64,000 nt of DNA. Source: Sphaerulina vaccinii (Eukaryota > Ascomycota > Dothideomycetes > Mycosphaerellales > Mycosphaerellaceae). Under the pieces are notes generated by a model. That model did no database searches. It was not told where the DNA came from and worked only from the letters and a program-made list of their open reading frames with translations. Location: assembly GCA_022570795.1 (NCBI GenBank), contig JAKUDP010000013.1, forward strand, positions 620,001 to 684,000, read 5' to 3'. Each line of letters opens with the position of its first letter. Position 1 is the stretch's first letter. Made by a program: the position numbers and the translations under genes. Below are positions 37,006-49,845 of this stretch, piece after piece.

Positions 37006-39035
37006 TTAGTACTTTCTTTAATTTCTCGAGGGTAGAGAGATTAGAGAGATCTAGGCTACTTTTCTTAATTTCTCGAAAAATAAGAGATTAGAAAAATTAG
37101 TTTTTCTACTTTAAATATCTTAGTTCTAGTAGACCTACCTATTAGTAGGAACTATAATAAGTAAGTAGAGAAGATTCTTTATACTAAGACAAAATAGAAT
37201 AAAAGAGAAGTTCTAGTAAAATAGAGTAGGTACTATAAACCGATATAGAAACTCTTAGAAAACCTAGAGAATAATAAGGCTTTAGACAAATTCGAGAACA
37301 AATATAGAGATACTAAGTTAAATAATAGACTACTAGCTACCTATAATAAGATAGCTAGGCTAAAGAAATAAATATAAAATATATAATTTTAGAAATTAGA
37401 GTTAGGTATAAAATAAAATAAGTTATAATTCTAGAGTATCTAAAATCTAAACTAATTACTAAAGTAGGAGAAGAATTAGAAAAAGTAAGGCTAAATTACT
37501 AGCTACCTAAAAAGTACTAGATACTTCTAAAAATAATATAGAAACTACTCTAGATTACTTATTAAAGTTCTTATTACTAATAAAGAGAAGATTGCTATAG
37601 CCTAGCTTCTATAGAATAGTTAGTATAGGAAAACTAATAGATATAGACAATTAACTTACTAGGTTCTACTAAGTAATAGCCTAGGCGACTATAGTAGTAA
37701 CTTATATAGCAACTATACTAAAAGAGATAGTTAGTATAATTAAGATAGAAGAGCCTAGGAACTTACTTAGGTAGAAGACTAGTAGTCTATAAAGACTCTA
37801 AAGCCTTTGTAGCCTTAGCTACCTTAATAAAGTTAGTATAGATAGTATCTCTAAAGAATAATATATTAGCTAGGCTAGAATCGATAGTACTTGAAAATAC
37901 TTACTACTAGGTATTATTAGTATAGGTAAGGGTAGCATATACCTTATAGTATAGAGCCGGGCTAAAATCGATAGTTAGCGCGCTCTTTCTAGAAGATACT
38001 AAGAAAGACCTATAGAGGAAGATAGTTCTTTTTAAGCTTAGTATAGTTCTAATAAGCGCGCGAACTCTTAGACTAGTAGATATTAGTAGAGGCTAGTTAG
38101 AAAGCAATAGTAGCTAAGCCTTACTATCTAGGCGATATATTTATAGCTAGAGTTAATATAACTAATATAGTAGATATAGGTAGAAGATACTAGGAACTAT
38201 TAGAAAAGAGGTAGAAGCTAATATTAAATCTAGAGTACTTACTAATAGTATTAGTAAAGCTAGTATACTTATTAGTTAAAGTTGCTAGGCTAGTAACTAG
38301 TTAGTATATAGCGGTACTCTATATAATAGGGGAGGGAAGAAGCTAAGCTAATAAAATTAACTTACTATAAAATAGTTAGTTAGAAAAGAAAAGAGAAATT
38401 AATAAAGAAAATAGATAGCTATTATAGGAAGCTATTTATTATTTGCTAGATCTAGTTAAAAGATAATAGAAAGTAACTATACAAATAATAGGGTTATTTA
38501 TATAGGTACCTAATAATAGTAAGTAGGTAAATAGTTATATATAGGCAATTATAATAAAGTTATCTACTTAAAATAACTACTTATAGCCTATTATAATAGA
38601 GTTACTAGATTCGGATAATATATATCTAATAATAAATAGAATAATAATAAAGTAAATAATAGTAGTAGAATAGATATATATAGCAAGTAATATATAGTTA
38701 CTAGATATAATTATATAGAAGTAGATAGTATAAGAGAAGTAAAGTAAATAGGCAAAGTTATATAATATAAAAAGATAATAGTAAATAGTAGCGTCCTTAC
38801 TAGAGTAGATAGAAGAAGAAGAGTATTATTAGAGGCTAGCCCTAGGAAGTATTAATAGTAGCTTTGCCTCTACGGCTCGACTATAGACTCTCCTCTACTT
38901 TAGTACTACCTATAGGAGACTATATAAAATAGCTTAGTATCTAGTATTTATTAATAGATACCTAGAGAGACCTTTCGGCTCTCTATCGAACTTACTTATT
39001 TCTTTTATAAAGCTTTCTATATATATATTACTTAC
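37006..39035. mobile_element. RIP-altered sequence, possibly retrotransposon Gag or flank, unidentified
   Basis: AT-rich, but with more GC-containing words than the worst RIP tracts. A plus-strand frame with many charged residues is visible around 37,200-38,900 through TAG codons, for example near 38,330-38,480. No recognised domain, no LTR. It may be another element fragment. Confidence 0.35.
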
Positions 39036-39259
39036 TATAAGAGCTAGGTCTAGAGATATAGTATCTTGACTCTAAAAAGGAAATTAGAATCGCAGAGTAG
39101 TTCTATATTCTTAGTCCCGAAAGTAGAGTATATATAAAGTATAGTTACTTTATAACTCTAAAAGCTCTTATATTCTTTATAGAAGTAAGAATTAGTTTAT
39201 ATAACTAATACTCTTATTAACTAGCGCTCTATATATTACTATATACCCCTACTCTTATA
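39036..39259 (+). repeat. 5' LTR of the plus-strand Gypsy element
   Basis: 224 bases, TATAAGAGCTAGG to CTCTTATA, paired with 48165-48388. Confidence 0.95.
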
Positions 39260-39797
39260 TTTCTAATTCTTTAATTTTCAAAAGAGTAGCAATCTATAGA
39301 GGCTATAATAGCTCTAAAGTAGCGCTCTATACGTAGCGAGTAGCTAGGTTATATTAAGAATGTTTCTAACAAGACTTAGTAACTTAATAAAAGTAATAAT
39401 ATCGATATAACTAGCGCCTCTAGACGAGCTAATAATAGTAATAATAATAGCTCTAATAAAGAAGATACTAAGGCTATAGCTATTATATAGTAGCTTTATA
39501 TTAACTTTGAAGCTAAGAATACTATTTTCTAAAAAAAAGCTTATATATTATAAATAACTTATAAAAATAAAGCTTTTTATAGAGAACTTAGTAATTTAAG
39601 TATTATACCTATATATACCTCTACTAAGCCTCTTTTAGATAATAACTTCGAAGAGACTATAAGTAGCGCTCTAGTTACTAGTATTTCGAATATATATTAT
39701 AATATTAAAATTTACGACTCTAAGCTATACTAAGGCTATATAGATAAGGAAGCTCGAGAGTTTCTTTATACTTATAAAATACCTATAAAGTTAACTT

Positions 39798-39972
39798 TAT
39801 TATTCTTAGCTTATTATTAGAGGCGCTAAGAGACCTTCCTCCTAGTTAGTAAGGTCGGAGAAAGGTACTAAAAGCTATCTATACTATCGAATAGTATATA
39901 AGGAGGTTGCTAAGATACCTCTTACTTAGTTAGCTAGCTTAGATAGATCTAATTTAGTATTATATTCTAATA
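39798..39972 (-). repeat. 3' LTR of the short-LTR element
   Basis: 175 bases, near-identical to 41928-42102 and, in reverse complement, to the solo LTR at 57887-58061. Confidence 0.93.
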
Positions 39973-41927
39973 CTTCTTTTAATAGCAAGTTAGGTCTACC
40001 TAATCTACTTCTTCTTTCTAGTTATTATTCTAATTATATATAACTAAGGCTAGGGCCTTAGTATCTATAAGCTTGCTTTTAGATACTAACTTAATAATTC
40101 TATAGGCTATATCTAGAAATAGGTAGTATATTATATAGTAACTATTCTACTTATATAGCTTATATCTTATTCCTTTTTCTAAAGCTCTACTATCTCTTCT
40201 TCTTCTCCTCTAAGATAATAATTCTCTTAATAATACTACTTAGGCTATAAAGGTAATAGATATACTACTTGCTAGTATATTTACCTCTTTCTTCTAAAAA
40301 ATTAAAAAAATACTTTTAGATAATAGTAATAGCTATCTATTAATAGTATCTCTAATAGTTAACTACTAGTCTAAGAGCTCTAATAAGAGTACTTATATCC
40401 TTATTTTCTAAGTAAATACTCTAGCTATTTTAGGTTAGATAGCTTTAATCCTTTTTCTAAGTACCTAAAAGTATATCTATATAGTATTTATATTTATTTT
40501 CTCTATCTTCTAGAAACTAAAGTACTACTTTATAAGTTTTTTCCCTATTACTTAGTTGTCTATATATCCCTTTTTTAGCTCTTTCTAAATATTTTTTATA
40601 GTCTATAATTCTAAGACTAGCTTTTTATTATCCTTTTCTATATATAAGAATATCTACTAGATTGCCTTATACTATATTTTTAGAGTAATTAGTATACTTA
40701 TTTTAGTCTTAATAGTATAGAATAGGTCCTCTTCTCTTAGAAAGATCTCTATTTTTCTAAACTATTATTCTAAGTTATTTTTTATTAGTATAGAATATAG
40801 TCTTTTTACTAATCTATATAATTTGTTCTAGGTATCTATTATAGTCTTATAGATAGGTATTTAGAATAGGAATAATTAACCTACTCTAGAGATAAAATAA
40901 ATAAAAGTAGGGAAGCTCTCTAGTTTATAAAAGTACTATAGGAATCTTTCCTCTCTAGAATTACTTTCTTACTCTCCTTAGATTAGATATTCTTTTAAAA
41001 ATAGATCCTACTCTAGCTAGTAGTATATACTTACTAGTATAAGAAAACTAAAGAAATATACTATAGTAGTATCTTTCTACTTAGAACTTTCTAGAGCTAT
41101 TTTTTATAATAAAAGTAGAATTATAACTTCTTTTAAATATAGAGTATTAAGCCTCTAAGAGTAGCTAGAAGATTAGTTAGTCTCTAAAATATTATCTCCT
41201 TTCTAATTATAGTATACTTAGTATAAACCAAGCTATTCTATTTTCTAAATTTATTTTTTAAAAGTTAGTAAATTTTCTAGTACTAGATTTGGAGGCTTAT
41301 ATCTAGAATAGAAGGTATAGTCTTTTAAGTATTATAAGCTAATAGTAGGTTTAGTATATTTTAGGTTGCTATAATATTTTCCTCGACTTTCTATTATAAT
41401 ATTCTTTTCTCTTTCTTCTAGTATAAGATAGCTTTTATCTAGCTATTCTATTTTAATATTCTCTCTTTTCTATATTTCGAGTTTAGCTATAGGCTAGGCT
41501 AGCTACAATTCTATATATAGCTATATTACTATTTTTAATTCTTTAGCTAGAGTCTATAGAATTCTATACCTAGTTATAATCTAGAATTTATATTATAACT
41601 ATAGAAAGAGTTTTGCTCTTTTTTTATATAGAAGTATATTATTCTTTGTCTCTAAGTATAGAGAGTATATCTATTTTCTATATATCTATCTTTACCTATA
41701 GGCTCCTAGTATAGTTACTACTACTACTATCCCTTTTTATATAGCTATAGCTCGGGCTATTTTCCTTACTCTTTTAGGCTTAGTATCCTCGGTAGTACTA
41801 CTACTCCTACTATTATAGACTAAGAGCTATACGTAGACGCTTGCAGGCGTCTTAGGTACTTTATAGCTACTTCCCTTCTATAATTAGATTATAGAGAATA
41901 TAGTAGTACTAACCTAGGCTTATAACC

Positions 41928-42102
41928 TATTATTCTTAGCTTGTTATTAGAGGCGCTAAGAGACCTCTCTCCTAGTTAGCAAGGTTAGAGAAAGGTACTA
42001 AAAGCTATCTATACTATCGAATAGTATATAAAGAGGTTGCTAAGATACTCCTTACTTAGTTAGCCGGCTTAGATAGATCTAATTTAGTATTATATTCTAA
42101 TA
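41928..42102 (-). repeat. 5' LTR of the short-LTR element
   Basis: 175 bases; it adjoins the primer-binding sequence at 41911-41927. Confidence 0.93.
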
Positions 42103-42107
42103 AACTT

Positions 42108-45100
42108 TGCTATTACTAAGTATAACTTTAAGTCTAATTAAGAGAAAGTTCTATATACTATTATATAGCTTGTAGGCAAGATATAGGAGACCTAGTATAA
42201 CGAGTATAAAGACCTACTTCTAGCTTACTATACTTAGAACTAGTTCGAGACCTAGGTCTATAGTATTATTAGTAACTAGGCGAACTATCTAATACTTATT
42301 ATAATTAAGTATAACCGGGCTAGGTAGAGAGACAACTAGAGTATTTGCTTCTTTGCTACTAACTTTAATTATATAGAGGCCTAGGTAGGGGACTATAGCG
42401 AAATATAGTTAGTTCGCTACCTTCTTATAAAGCTAAAGCCGTCCCTCTATAGAGAGATTATTAAGAGCTATTCTATTTTACGCAAGCAAGCCGACCTTAT
42501 TATATTAGCAAGGCGCTTGGAATAGGCTAACAATGCTATTCCTTGCTATAGTAGCTCTACTTAAGATTAAGAGTGCAAATATAAAAAGTTAAAGCACAAG
42601 CGCTCTAATACTAATAAGTATAAAAGATATAAGAATAAAAGTAAGTCTTATTATACTAATAGTATCGATCGAGGCAAGGCCTTATTATCTAAGCTAGACT
42701 ACTTCTACTTTATATATTATAGCTATAGAAAGAAGAGTTATATTACTACCGACTCTATCTACCTAAATAGCAAAGTAGATAAGAAGCTAGTAGTCTATAA
42801 AGTCGCTATACCTAAGAATAAGAGAAAAGTAAAAGTATTAAAAAAAGACTACAAACTTTAGATACTAAGCTAAGTAGTAAAGGCTACCTCTCTATTTAGG
42901 TTAATAGAGCAAAGGCTATATAAGTAGTAGTCGAGATATAAAATAATTAGTTTATTAATATAACTAGCTTACTTAATAATACTACCGATATTAATATTAT
43001 TATAAGATTCTTTATTTTATAATATAACCTTCCTTGATAGCCTAATATAGTATTACTACTAGCAACCTCCTATATAGGAGAACTAGGTTATTACTATAAG
43101 GTATACTATATCTATATACGAATTATAGACTCTATAGAAGTCGAATATATTATAGGTAGTATATTCTATATATATAATATACCTAAGCCTAATTTTATTC
43201 TTAGTTAGATATAGTAATATACTTAGTAAGTATATATCGATAGCGCGACAGACAAGTAGTACTATAGAGATAGCTTCGAGAAAGTTACTATCTATAATAC
43301 TAAGAAGTTCTTTAAAAATCTAAAGAAAGTACCTTATATATATACTATACTTATAGCTAAAGATAGTATAGTACTACCTTCTATACTAATCGAGTTCTAT
43401 TAGTTTAATAATATTTTTAACTCTATAGAAGAAATAAGAAGCAAGCCTATTAATAGTATAGAGTATATAATTAATCTATATAATAGTACTATTCTACTAT
43501 TCTAACTACTATACTACTAGTCTAGAAAGAAACTTAAGGAGCTCTAAGCCTATATTATAGCTAGGCTAGAGTATAACTAGATTAAGTACCCTATAAGCGA
43601 AGCGGGTACGCCTATTCTATTTATTCCTAAGAAAGATAGTAAGCTTAGACTATATATAGACTATAGAGGTCTTAATAAAATTATAATTAAAAATTAATAT
43701 TCTCTACTACTTATTAGTAAAATACTTAATTAGCTTATAGGTACTAATTAGTTTATAACTCTAGATCTTACTAATATATACTATTATATTAGAATTAAGC
43801 TAAGCGACTACTAGAAAACTATATTCTATATATATTATAGTTACTTCTAGTATAAAGTTATACCTTTTAGGCTTACTAATACCCCTATAACCTTCTAGGC
43901 TTATATTAACTATACTTTAGTAGATTTAGTTAATATTATTTATATAGTATACCTAGATAATATCTTTATCTATAGTAAGATATATAAGTAATATATATAA
44001 AATATATATAAAGTACTTAAATACCTCTAGAAGTTCGGTTTATATATCTAAAAGTCTAAGTATAAGTTCTTCTAGTAAGAGGTTAACTTCCTTAGCTTTA
44101 TAGTTACTACTAATAGTATAAAGATAGATAAAAGTAGAGTAGACGCAATCGCTATATAGCTAAGGCCTACTACTTTAATAGAAGTTTAATCTTTTTTTAG
44201 ATTTACTAACTTTTATTAAAGATTTATTTTCGAATACTTACAAATTATAATAGCGCTTATAGTACTATCTAAAGAAGTAGTAAAGGGCAAGAAGCCTAGA
44301 CCTATCTAGTAGAGTATAGCTAAAAAGTATATATTCTAGAAAATTAAGAAGAGGTTTCAAATAGCTCCTCTATTAAAGTATTTTAACTCTATACTATACT
44401 TATATATTAAGAGCGATACGTCCAAGTTCGCAATTACTAGCATTCTTAGCTAGTTGTTTGGATTGGAATAGCATCCTATTGCCTTCTATTCAAAAAAGAT
44501 AATCCTAGTAGAGTATAATTACGAAACGTATAATTAAGAGCTGCTAGTAGTTATAGAGTTGTTTAAGGTATAGCGACCATACCTCGAGGGCGCTCCACAT
44601 ATAATCGACGTACTTATCGACTATACGAACTTCCGAGAATTTATAAGTATAAAGAAACTAATAGGTCGTTAGGCCTACTAGGTAATTTTTCTTATAGCTT
44701 TTAACTTTACTATTATATATTAGATAGGAACTCGCAACCTAGCTAATATACCTTCGAGATATAGTAACTATACTATAGAGGAGTAATAAGTTACTACTCT
44801 CCTACCTACTTTATAGAGCAAACTATAAGTATAGGATATACTTATATACTTACCTAGTATATAAGATACAAGTAATCCGAGTATATATTATATTTATACT
44901 ATATATACTATACTTAGCAAAGAGTAAATATCTATAGAGGCTTTATCTATAGTATAAAATCTTTTTCTACCTACTTAGAAATACTAGTAGAACAAGTAGT
45001 ACCTATTTTATAAAAGCTTGTTTACTAATAGCTAGTAGAGAAGCATATAGGTATATTGCTACTAGCTTATATAGTAGCTATAATTATAGCTTAAAAGTAG

Positions 45101-46565
45101 CTATATATAACTAATATTTCTAACTTAGTACTAGATTAGACAAAGTTACTTGTCTAGTTAGAGCCTTCGGCTCGAGAAGCCTATAATAAAGCTATAAGTA
45201 AAAGTAGTATAGGTAATATACTTATTACTAAAGATAGGAACTTATAGTTCGAAGAAGCTCTATATATACTAAAAGACTATATATTATATATTTAGGTAAT
45301 ATATATATACTACGACGACTCTCTTACTAGCTACTTCGGCAAAGATAAAACTATTACCCTTATACGTCGAAAGTACTAGTAGCTATATATAAGTAAAGAT
45401 ATTACTAGTTATATCGAGATCTATAGTTATTACTAGAGGGCTAAAGCATATTGCTATTATCTATATAGCGAACTAACTATAGTACTACTACTAGATAGGC
45501 TATTCTAGGAATTAACTTAGAACTTTATTATAAACTTCCCTCCAAGCAAGTAGAATAGCTATATATATAATATAATTCTTATAATTGTCGACTACTATAC
45601 TAAGATATATATTTTTATATCTACTACTAAGAAATATACGAGTATTAACTTAGTTAATATTCTATATAGGGAAGTAGTCTACTACTATAGTATACTATCT
45701 AGAATTATTAGTAATAGAGGTTCGGTTTTTACTAGCTAGTTCTAGTCGGACTTCTACTATAAAGTATAAGTAAAGTGTAGGCTAAGTATAGCCTTCTATC
45801 CTTAGACTAATAGATAAACTAAATATACTAATTAGACGCTTAAAATATATCTATATATCTACTATAGTAAGTAGTAGGACAACTAGATAGAGCTATTAGT
45901 ATAGGCTAAGTTCGCCTATAATAATAGTACTTATTTACTTTCTAAAAAGTCTCTATTTATAGAACTTTATAGATTTAATCTAGAGCTAGTAGTATATACG
46001 AAAGAAGCTCGGGGCGCGCTTTCTAAAAGAGAGGTACTAGTAGCAACCGATATAGCTTAAAGATTAAAGCAAAGCTATAAAAAGCTAATATAGTAATAGT
46101 AAGAAGTAGGCAAAGTATAAATAAAGTACTTTAATATAAAGTATACTCTAATATAGTATAATATTAGATAGTAAGTCTTACTCTCTACTAAGAACTTAAA
46201 GCTAAAGATACCTTCGAAGAAGCTTATAAATAAGTTTACTAGACTATTTAAAGTTATTAATATAGTTAGAAAGTAGGTATATTATCTAGCTCTACTAGCT
46301 AACTCGCGTATCTATTATATCTTTTATATATCTTCTTTTAAGCCTTAGAAAGGTAATAAGTTGTAGGTAGGGAGCCTACTACTTATAGACAAAGAGAGTA
46401 TATATAAAGTTAAAAAGATTTTTAATATTTAAGTCTAAAAGAGAGTCTAATACTACCTAGTAAGGTAGCGAAGCTAGCCTAAGGAATATAACTAGTAGAA
46501 ACCTAAAAAGCATATTAGAGAATATATAGCGCTTAATAAGTTCGAGTCGTAGGCGACGAGTAGTT
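42108..46565 (+). pseudogene. Gag-Pol relic of the plus-strand Gypsy element
   Basis: After the nested insertion the plus strand shows Gag core sequence, then a lysine-rich stretch near 42,560-42,640 (KHKRSNTNKYKRYKNKSK). Protease-like sequence follows, then reverse transcriptase, RNase H, integrase and a chromodomain-like end. The RNase H region (44,380-44,700) is unusually well preserved with GC-rich words. Reading frames are closed by TAG/TAA at Gln, Trp and Arg positions, so no protein can be made. The order Gag, protease, RT, RNase H, integrase is that of Ty3/Gypsy. Confidence 0.85.
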
Positions 46566-46920
46566 ATACTATAAGAAAAGAGTAGAAATAATCTAAAGCT
46601 ATAGAGTTAGTAGATACTAGATTGAAAGAGTATATTTAAGTTTGTAGAAATATATTTCTATTTACTACTTGCCTATAGCGAAGGTAGTTAGTAGCGCAAG
46701 TATAGAGTACGACAAGCTTATATAAGGCTACTATATAGGTTCGAGAATAATCGACTTTATATCTAATTAGAGCCTCTCTCTCCTACTAAATTATATTATT
46801 AAAGTATAACTCTAAGTAACTTTATACCTACCTAGAGCCTCTCCTTATAGAGTATAGGTAGAGAGTAGGCAACTAGGTAGTATTATTATCGCTAGCTACG
46901 TCTAGCTTGCCTATCTTATT

Positions 46921-47710
46921 ATTCTTCCTCTCTCTCTCCTCTCTTTCTACTTTCACTTTTTCCTTCTTATTCTCGGTAAGGCTACCTTCTACCTAAGTAC
47001 TACTATCTAGGTAGGCGGTAGCGAGGGCTATCTCTAGGGCAGAAGTAGCAGCGCTAGATATGCGTTAAGCCTACAAGGACTATTAGTATCGAGTGCAACG
47101 TATATACGCTATACTAGTAGAGGAGTATAGAAGTATATTATACCTCGAAGGAAAGCTCGAATTAAGTATAGGTAAAGTTAGCTATAGTCTACTTAAGGAG
47201 GAACTTGCTAGTAGCTATACTATTACTATAACCTACCTATGTAGTAGATATACTCTTCTAAAATATACTAAAGTCTCTAAGAGCTTTGCTCTTATTTGCC
47301 TAGATAAGGCGCTTAGTCTTATTAATATTAGTAAAAAGATAGGCAAGGTAGTAATTAAGCTAATTCTAGAGTACACTAGGAGAAGTACGAGCAAGCTTAG
47401 TATAGTAGAAGAGTATATATCGAGCCTATCGATATAGATTAGAGTCCTTAATATAGATATATATATAGTAGCTATAGAAGTAGTAGATATACTTTTTTAC
47501 CTAGCCTAGCTTTATTATACTATTATAGGTATCTATATTAGCTATAATATATATTTAGTTAGTATATAACTTGTAGTAAACTTGTTACTACTAAGTATAT
47601 ATACTATCTATTATATATAGAAAGTAGCAAGTACAAACTAGTATATTCTAATCGAGCGACTCGGTAAGATCTTATAGTATATAAAGAAGTAGGTTTAGTA
47701 TATTAAGCTA
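46921..47710 (+). pseudogene. additional ORF downstream of integrase in the Gypsy element
   Basis: A 114-codon open frame at 47093-47437 begins after a pyrimidine-rich tract (46,921-46,980). The surrounding frame can be followed through RIP-type TAG codons from about 47,050 to about 47,700. The start used by the open frame is not an ATG (QRIYAILVEEYRSIL...). This section is distinctly less AT-rich than the rest of the element. It lies between the chromodomain-like end of Pol and the 3' LTR, where most Gypsy elements have only a short non-coding stretch. No domain is recognised; it could be an element-specific accessory gene or a captured host fragment. Confidence 0.45.
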
Positions 47711-48164
47711 TAGTAGAGCCGATATTATACTTATAGGACGACTATATAGTACTTATATAGCTAGTATTAATATATATAAGATAGTACTAGTATAAGTAGT
47801 AAAAGGTAGATTATATATTATATATATATAAAAAGAAAAAGAAACTAAAAAGAAGTTCTAAATATATATTTATTACTATTACTAGGTAGTAGTAACTAGT
47901 AAATAGCAACTATATATTACCTACAAGTTATATAGCAACTCTTTACTATTATTATAAAGTAAAGCTAAAGTTGTAGGGATTAGGCTAATACTAAGAATAT
48001 TAAAACTAAAGCTAATAATATAAATTATATAGGATATTATAAAAGCTTCGTATATAGTATATATAGGTACTAAGGAAAGTAATATATAATATACTACTAC
48101 AAGAAGTATATATATTTCTTGCTAGAACGTCGCTAAGAATAGCTCTCTAGAAGAAAGAGATAAT

Positions 48165-48388
48165 TATAAGAGCTAGGTCTAGAAATATAGTATTTTAACT
48201 CTAAAAGAGAAATTAGAATTATAGAGTAATTCTATATTCTTAGTTCTAAAAATAGAGTATATATAAAGTATAGTTACCTTATAACTCTAAGAGCTCCTAT
48301 ATTTTTTATAGAGGTAAGAATTAGTTTATATAACTAATACTTTTATTAACTAGCGCTCTATATATTACTATATACTCCTACTTTTATA
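48165..48388 (+). repeat. 3' LTR of the plus-strand Gypsy element
   Basis: 224 bases, paired with 39036-39259. Confidence 0.95.
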
Positions 48389-48393
48389 CTTAC

Positions 48394-48684
48394 TTTATAA
48401 TAGCTAGTATTTAGCGCGTCTATAAAGGAAGGTAGAAGCAAATAGTATCTTGTTTTTATACTTAACTTTATTAAACCTAAAGTATAAAGCTAGTTAATTA
48501 AATTAGGTAGATAGTTTATTATAGTCTCTATAATAGAGCTCTAGCCTAGCGACTTTAAAATCCTTAAAGTTAACTTATCTAGTATTTGCCTAGGTTTATA
48601 AAAATTAAATAGTTTCTACTTTACTAGAGGTAGGAGTTCCTCTAGAGCTTCCTATACTAGATATATTATAAAGGTATATAAAGC
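48394..48684 (-). mobile_element. Gag fragment of the minus-strand Gypsy family
   Basis: Closely matches 36,510-36,800, that is, the Gag start of the same family, in the same orientation and joined to a complete 5' LTR at 48685-49048. The rest of the element is cut off by the plus-strand Gypsy insertion. Confidence 0.8.
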
Positions 48685-49048
48685 TATTAGGTTATAGAGA
48701 ACCTAATAATCTTACTAAGTAGAGGCTAAGCTTAATCTAGTTAGAGCTTATTAATATATCTATAAAAAAATAAGTAAAGAAAGTTTTTATATTCTAATTA
48801 GTAAAATAGAATAGTAAGTTATATATAATAACTATTTATAACTATAATATTTATTATCTATATATATAAAAGAGATTTTCTTTAATTACTCTAATTATAG
48901 TAATCTAGGTAATTAGAATTACTAGATTACTAGTAATTAAATAAGTACCTATAGCGCGAGGTAGCTATATCTATATAGATATAGCTACTTACCTAATTAT
49001 ATATAGGTATTTCTATAAGGCTTAGATTCGTCTATCTAAACTATAATA
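48685..49048 (-). repeat. complete 364-bp Gypsy LTR, minus orientation
   Basis: TATTAGGTTATAG to AACTATAATA on the plus strand. It is the reverse complement of 49187-49550. Confidence 0.9.
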
Positions 49049-49186
49049 CTATTCTCTAAAATCTCTTTAGTAAAGTAAAAATAGTTTTTAGAAAAAGAAG
49101 AAAATATTCTAAATAATAAAGAAGAAGGAACTATTCTAAGCTTATATAGTAGCTTCTAGAATAGAAGCTAGCTAGAAAAGAAATAG

Positions 49187-49550
49187 TATTATAGTTTAGA
49201 TAGATAAGTCTAAGCTTTATAGAAATATTTATATATAATTAAATAAGTAGCTATATCTATATAGATATAGCTACTTTGTGCTATAGGCGCTTACTTAATT
49301 ACTAGTAATCTAGTAATTCTAATTATCTAGATTACTATAATTAGAATAATTAAAAAAAATTTTTTTTATATATATAAATAATAAATATTATAGTTATAAA
49401 TAGTTATTATATATAACTTACTATTCTATCTTACTAATTAGAATATAAGAACCTTTTTTACTTACTTTTTTATAAATATATTAATAAGCTCTAACTAGAT
49501 TAAGCTTAGCTTCTATTTAGTAAGATTATTAGGTCCTCTATAACCTAATA
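49187..49550 (+). repeat. complete 364-bp Gypsy LTR, plus orientation
   Basis: Mirror image of 48685-49048 across a 138-base spacer. There is no matching target-site duplication at its two ends (AATAG versus GCTAC). Confidence 0.9.
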
Positions 49551-49845
49551 GCTACTTACTCTATATATAATACTCTAGATACTATAATAATTTTTTTCTT
49601 TTTTAAAGTACTTAGATATTAGTTAGTAACTATACTAGAACTAAGTTTAATAGCTAGAAGCTCTTTAGTATAACTTATAGTATACTTCGAATAGAGTTCG
49701 TATTTTAATATTGCTAATATAGACAACTAATGCTGCATCCGTTGGCGCAAGGTTCAGCTAATTTTAGCTCGGCTAGAAATCCTAATAGCTTGGCATTAGA
49801 CGGAGCGCGATGCACCTTATCTTGCTGCATCCGTTGCCTTAGTAA
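49551..49845. other. border between repeat block and gene island
   Basis: AT-rich to about 49,730, then normal composition. The 14-base word TGCTGCATCCGTTG occurs twice (49731-49744 and 49823-49836). No gene recognised. Confidence 0.4.

Larger units (their letters stand above)
39798..42102 (-). mobile_element. short-LTR non-autonomous retroelement nested in the Gypsy element
   Basis: 2,305 bases with two 175-base LTRs (39798-39972 and 41928-42102) and the target-site duplication AACTT (39793-39797 and 42103-42107). On the minus strand the right LTR is followed at once by GGTTATAAGCCTAGGTT (ending 41927), shared with the primer-binding site of Copia copies A and B, so it reads in minus orientation. 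The internal 1.95 kb has no readable reverse transcriptase or integrase; a few minus-strand stretches look weakly coding but could not be identified. Size and lack of pol fit a TRIM/LARD-type element that would be mobilised by a Copia partner. Confidence 0.88.
39036..48388 (+). mobile_element. Gypsy (Ty3-type, chromodomain-like) LTR retrotransposon, RIP-inactivated
   Basis: Flanked by 224-base LTRs (39036-39259 and 48165-48388) and the target-site duplication CTTAC (39031-39035 and 48389-48393). Total length is 9,353 bases, or about 7,043 without the nested short element. Plus-strand domains: Gag beginnings near 39,300-39,700 and core at 42,110-42,560; reverse transcriptase at about 43,600-44,000 (PILFIPKKDSKLRLYIDYRG, box VYLDNIFIYSK with DD changed to DN); RNase H about 44,380-44,700; integrase to about 46,020 (KFAYNNSTYLLSKKSLF). 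A chromodomain-like tail at about 46,440-46,560 begins YYLVR and includes SQPKEYN. A further ORF follows. A purine tract AGAAGAAAGAGA precedes the 3' LTR. Stops are of RIP type. Confidence 0.93.
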
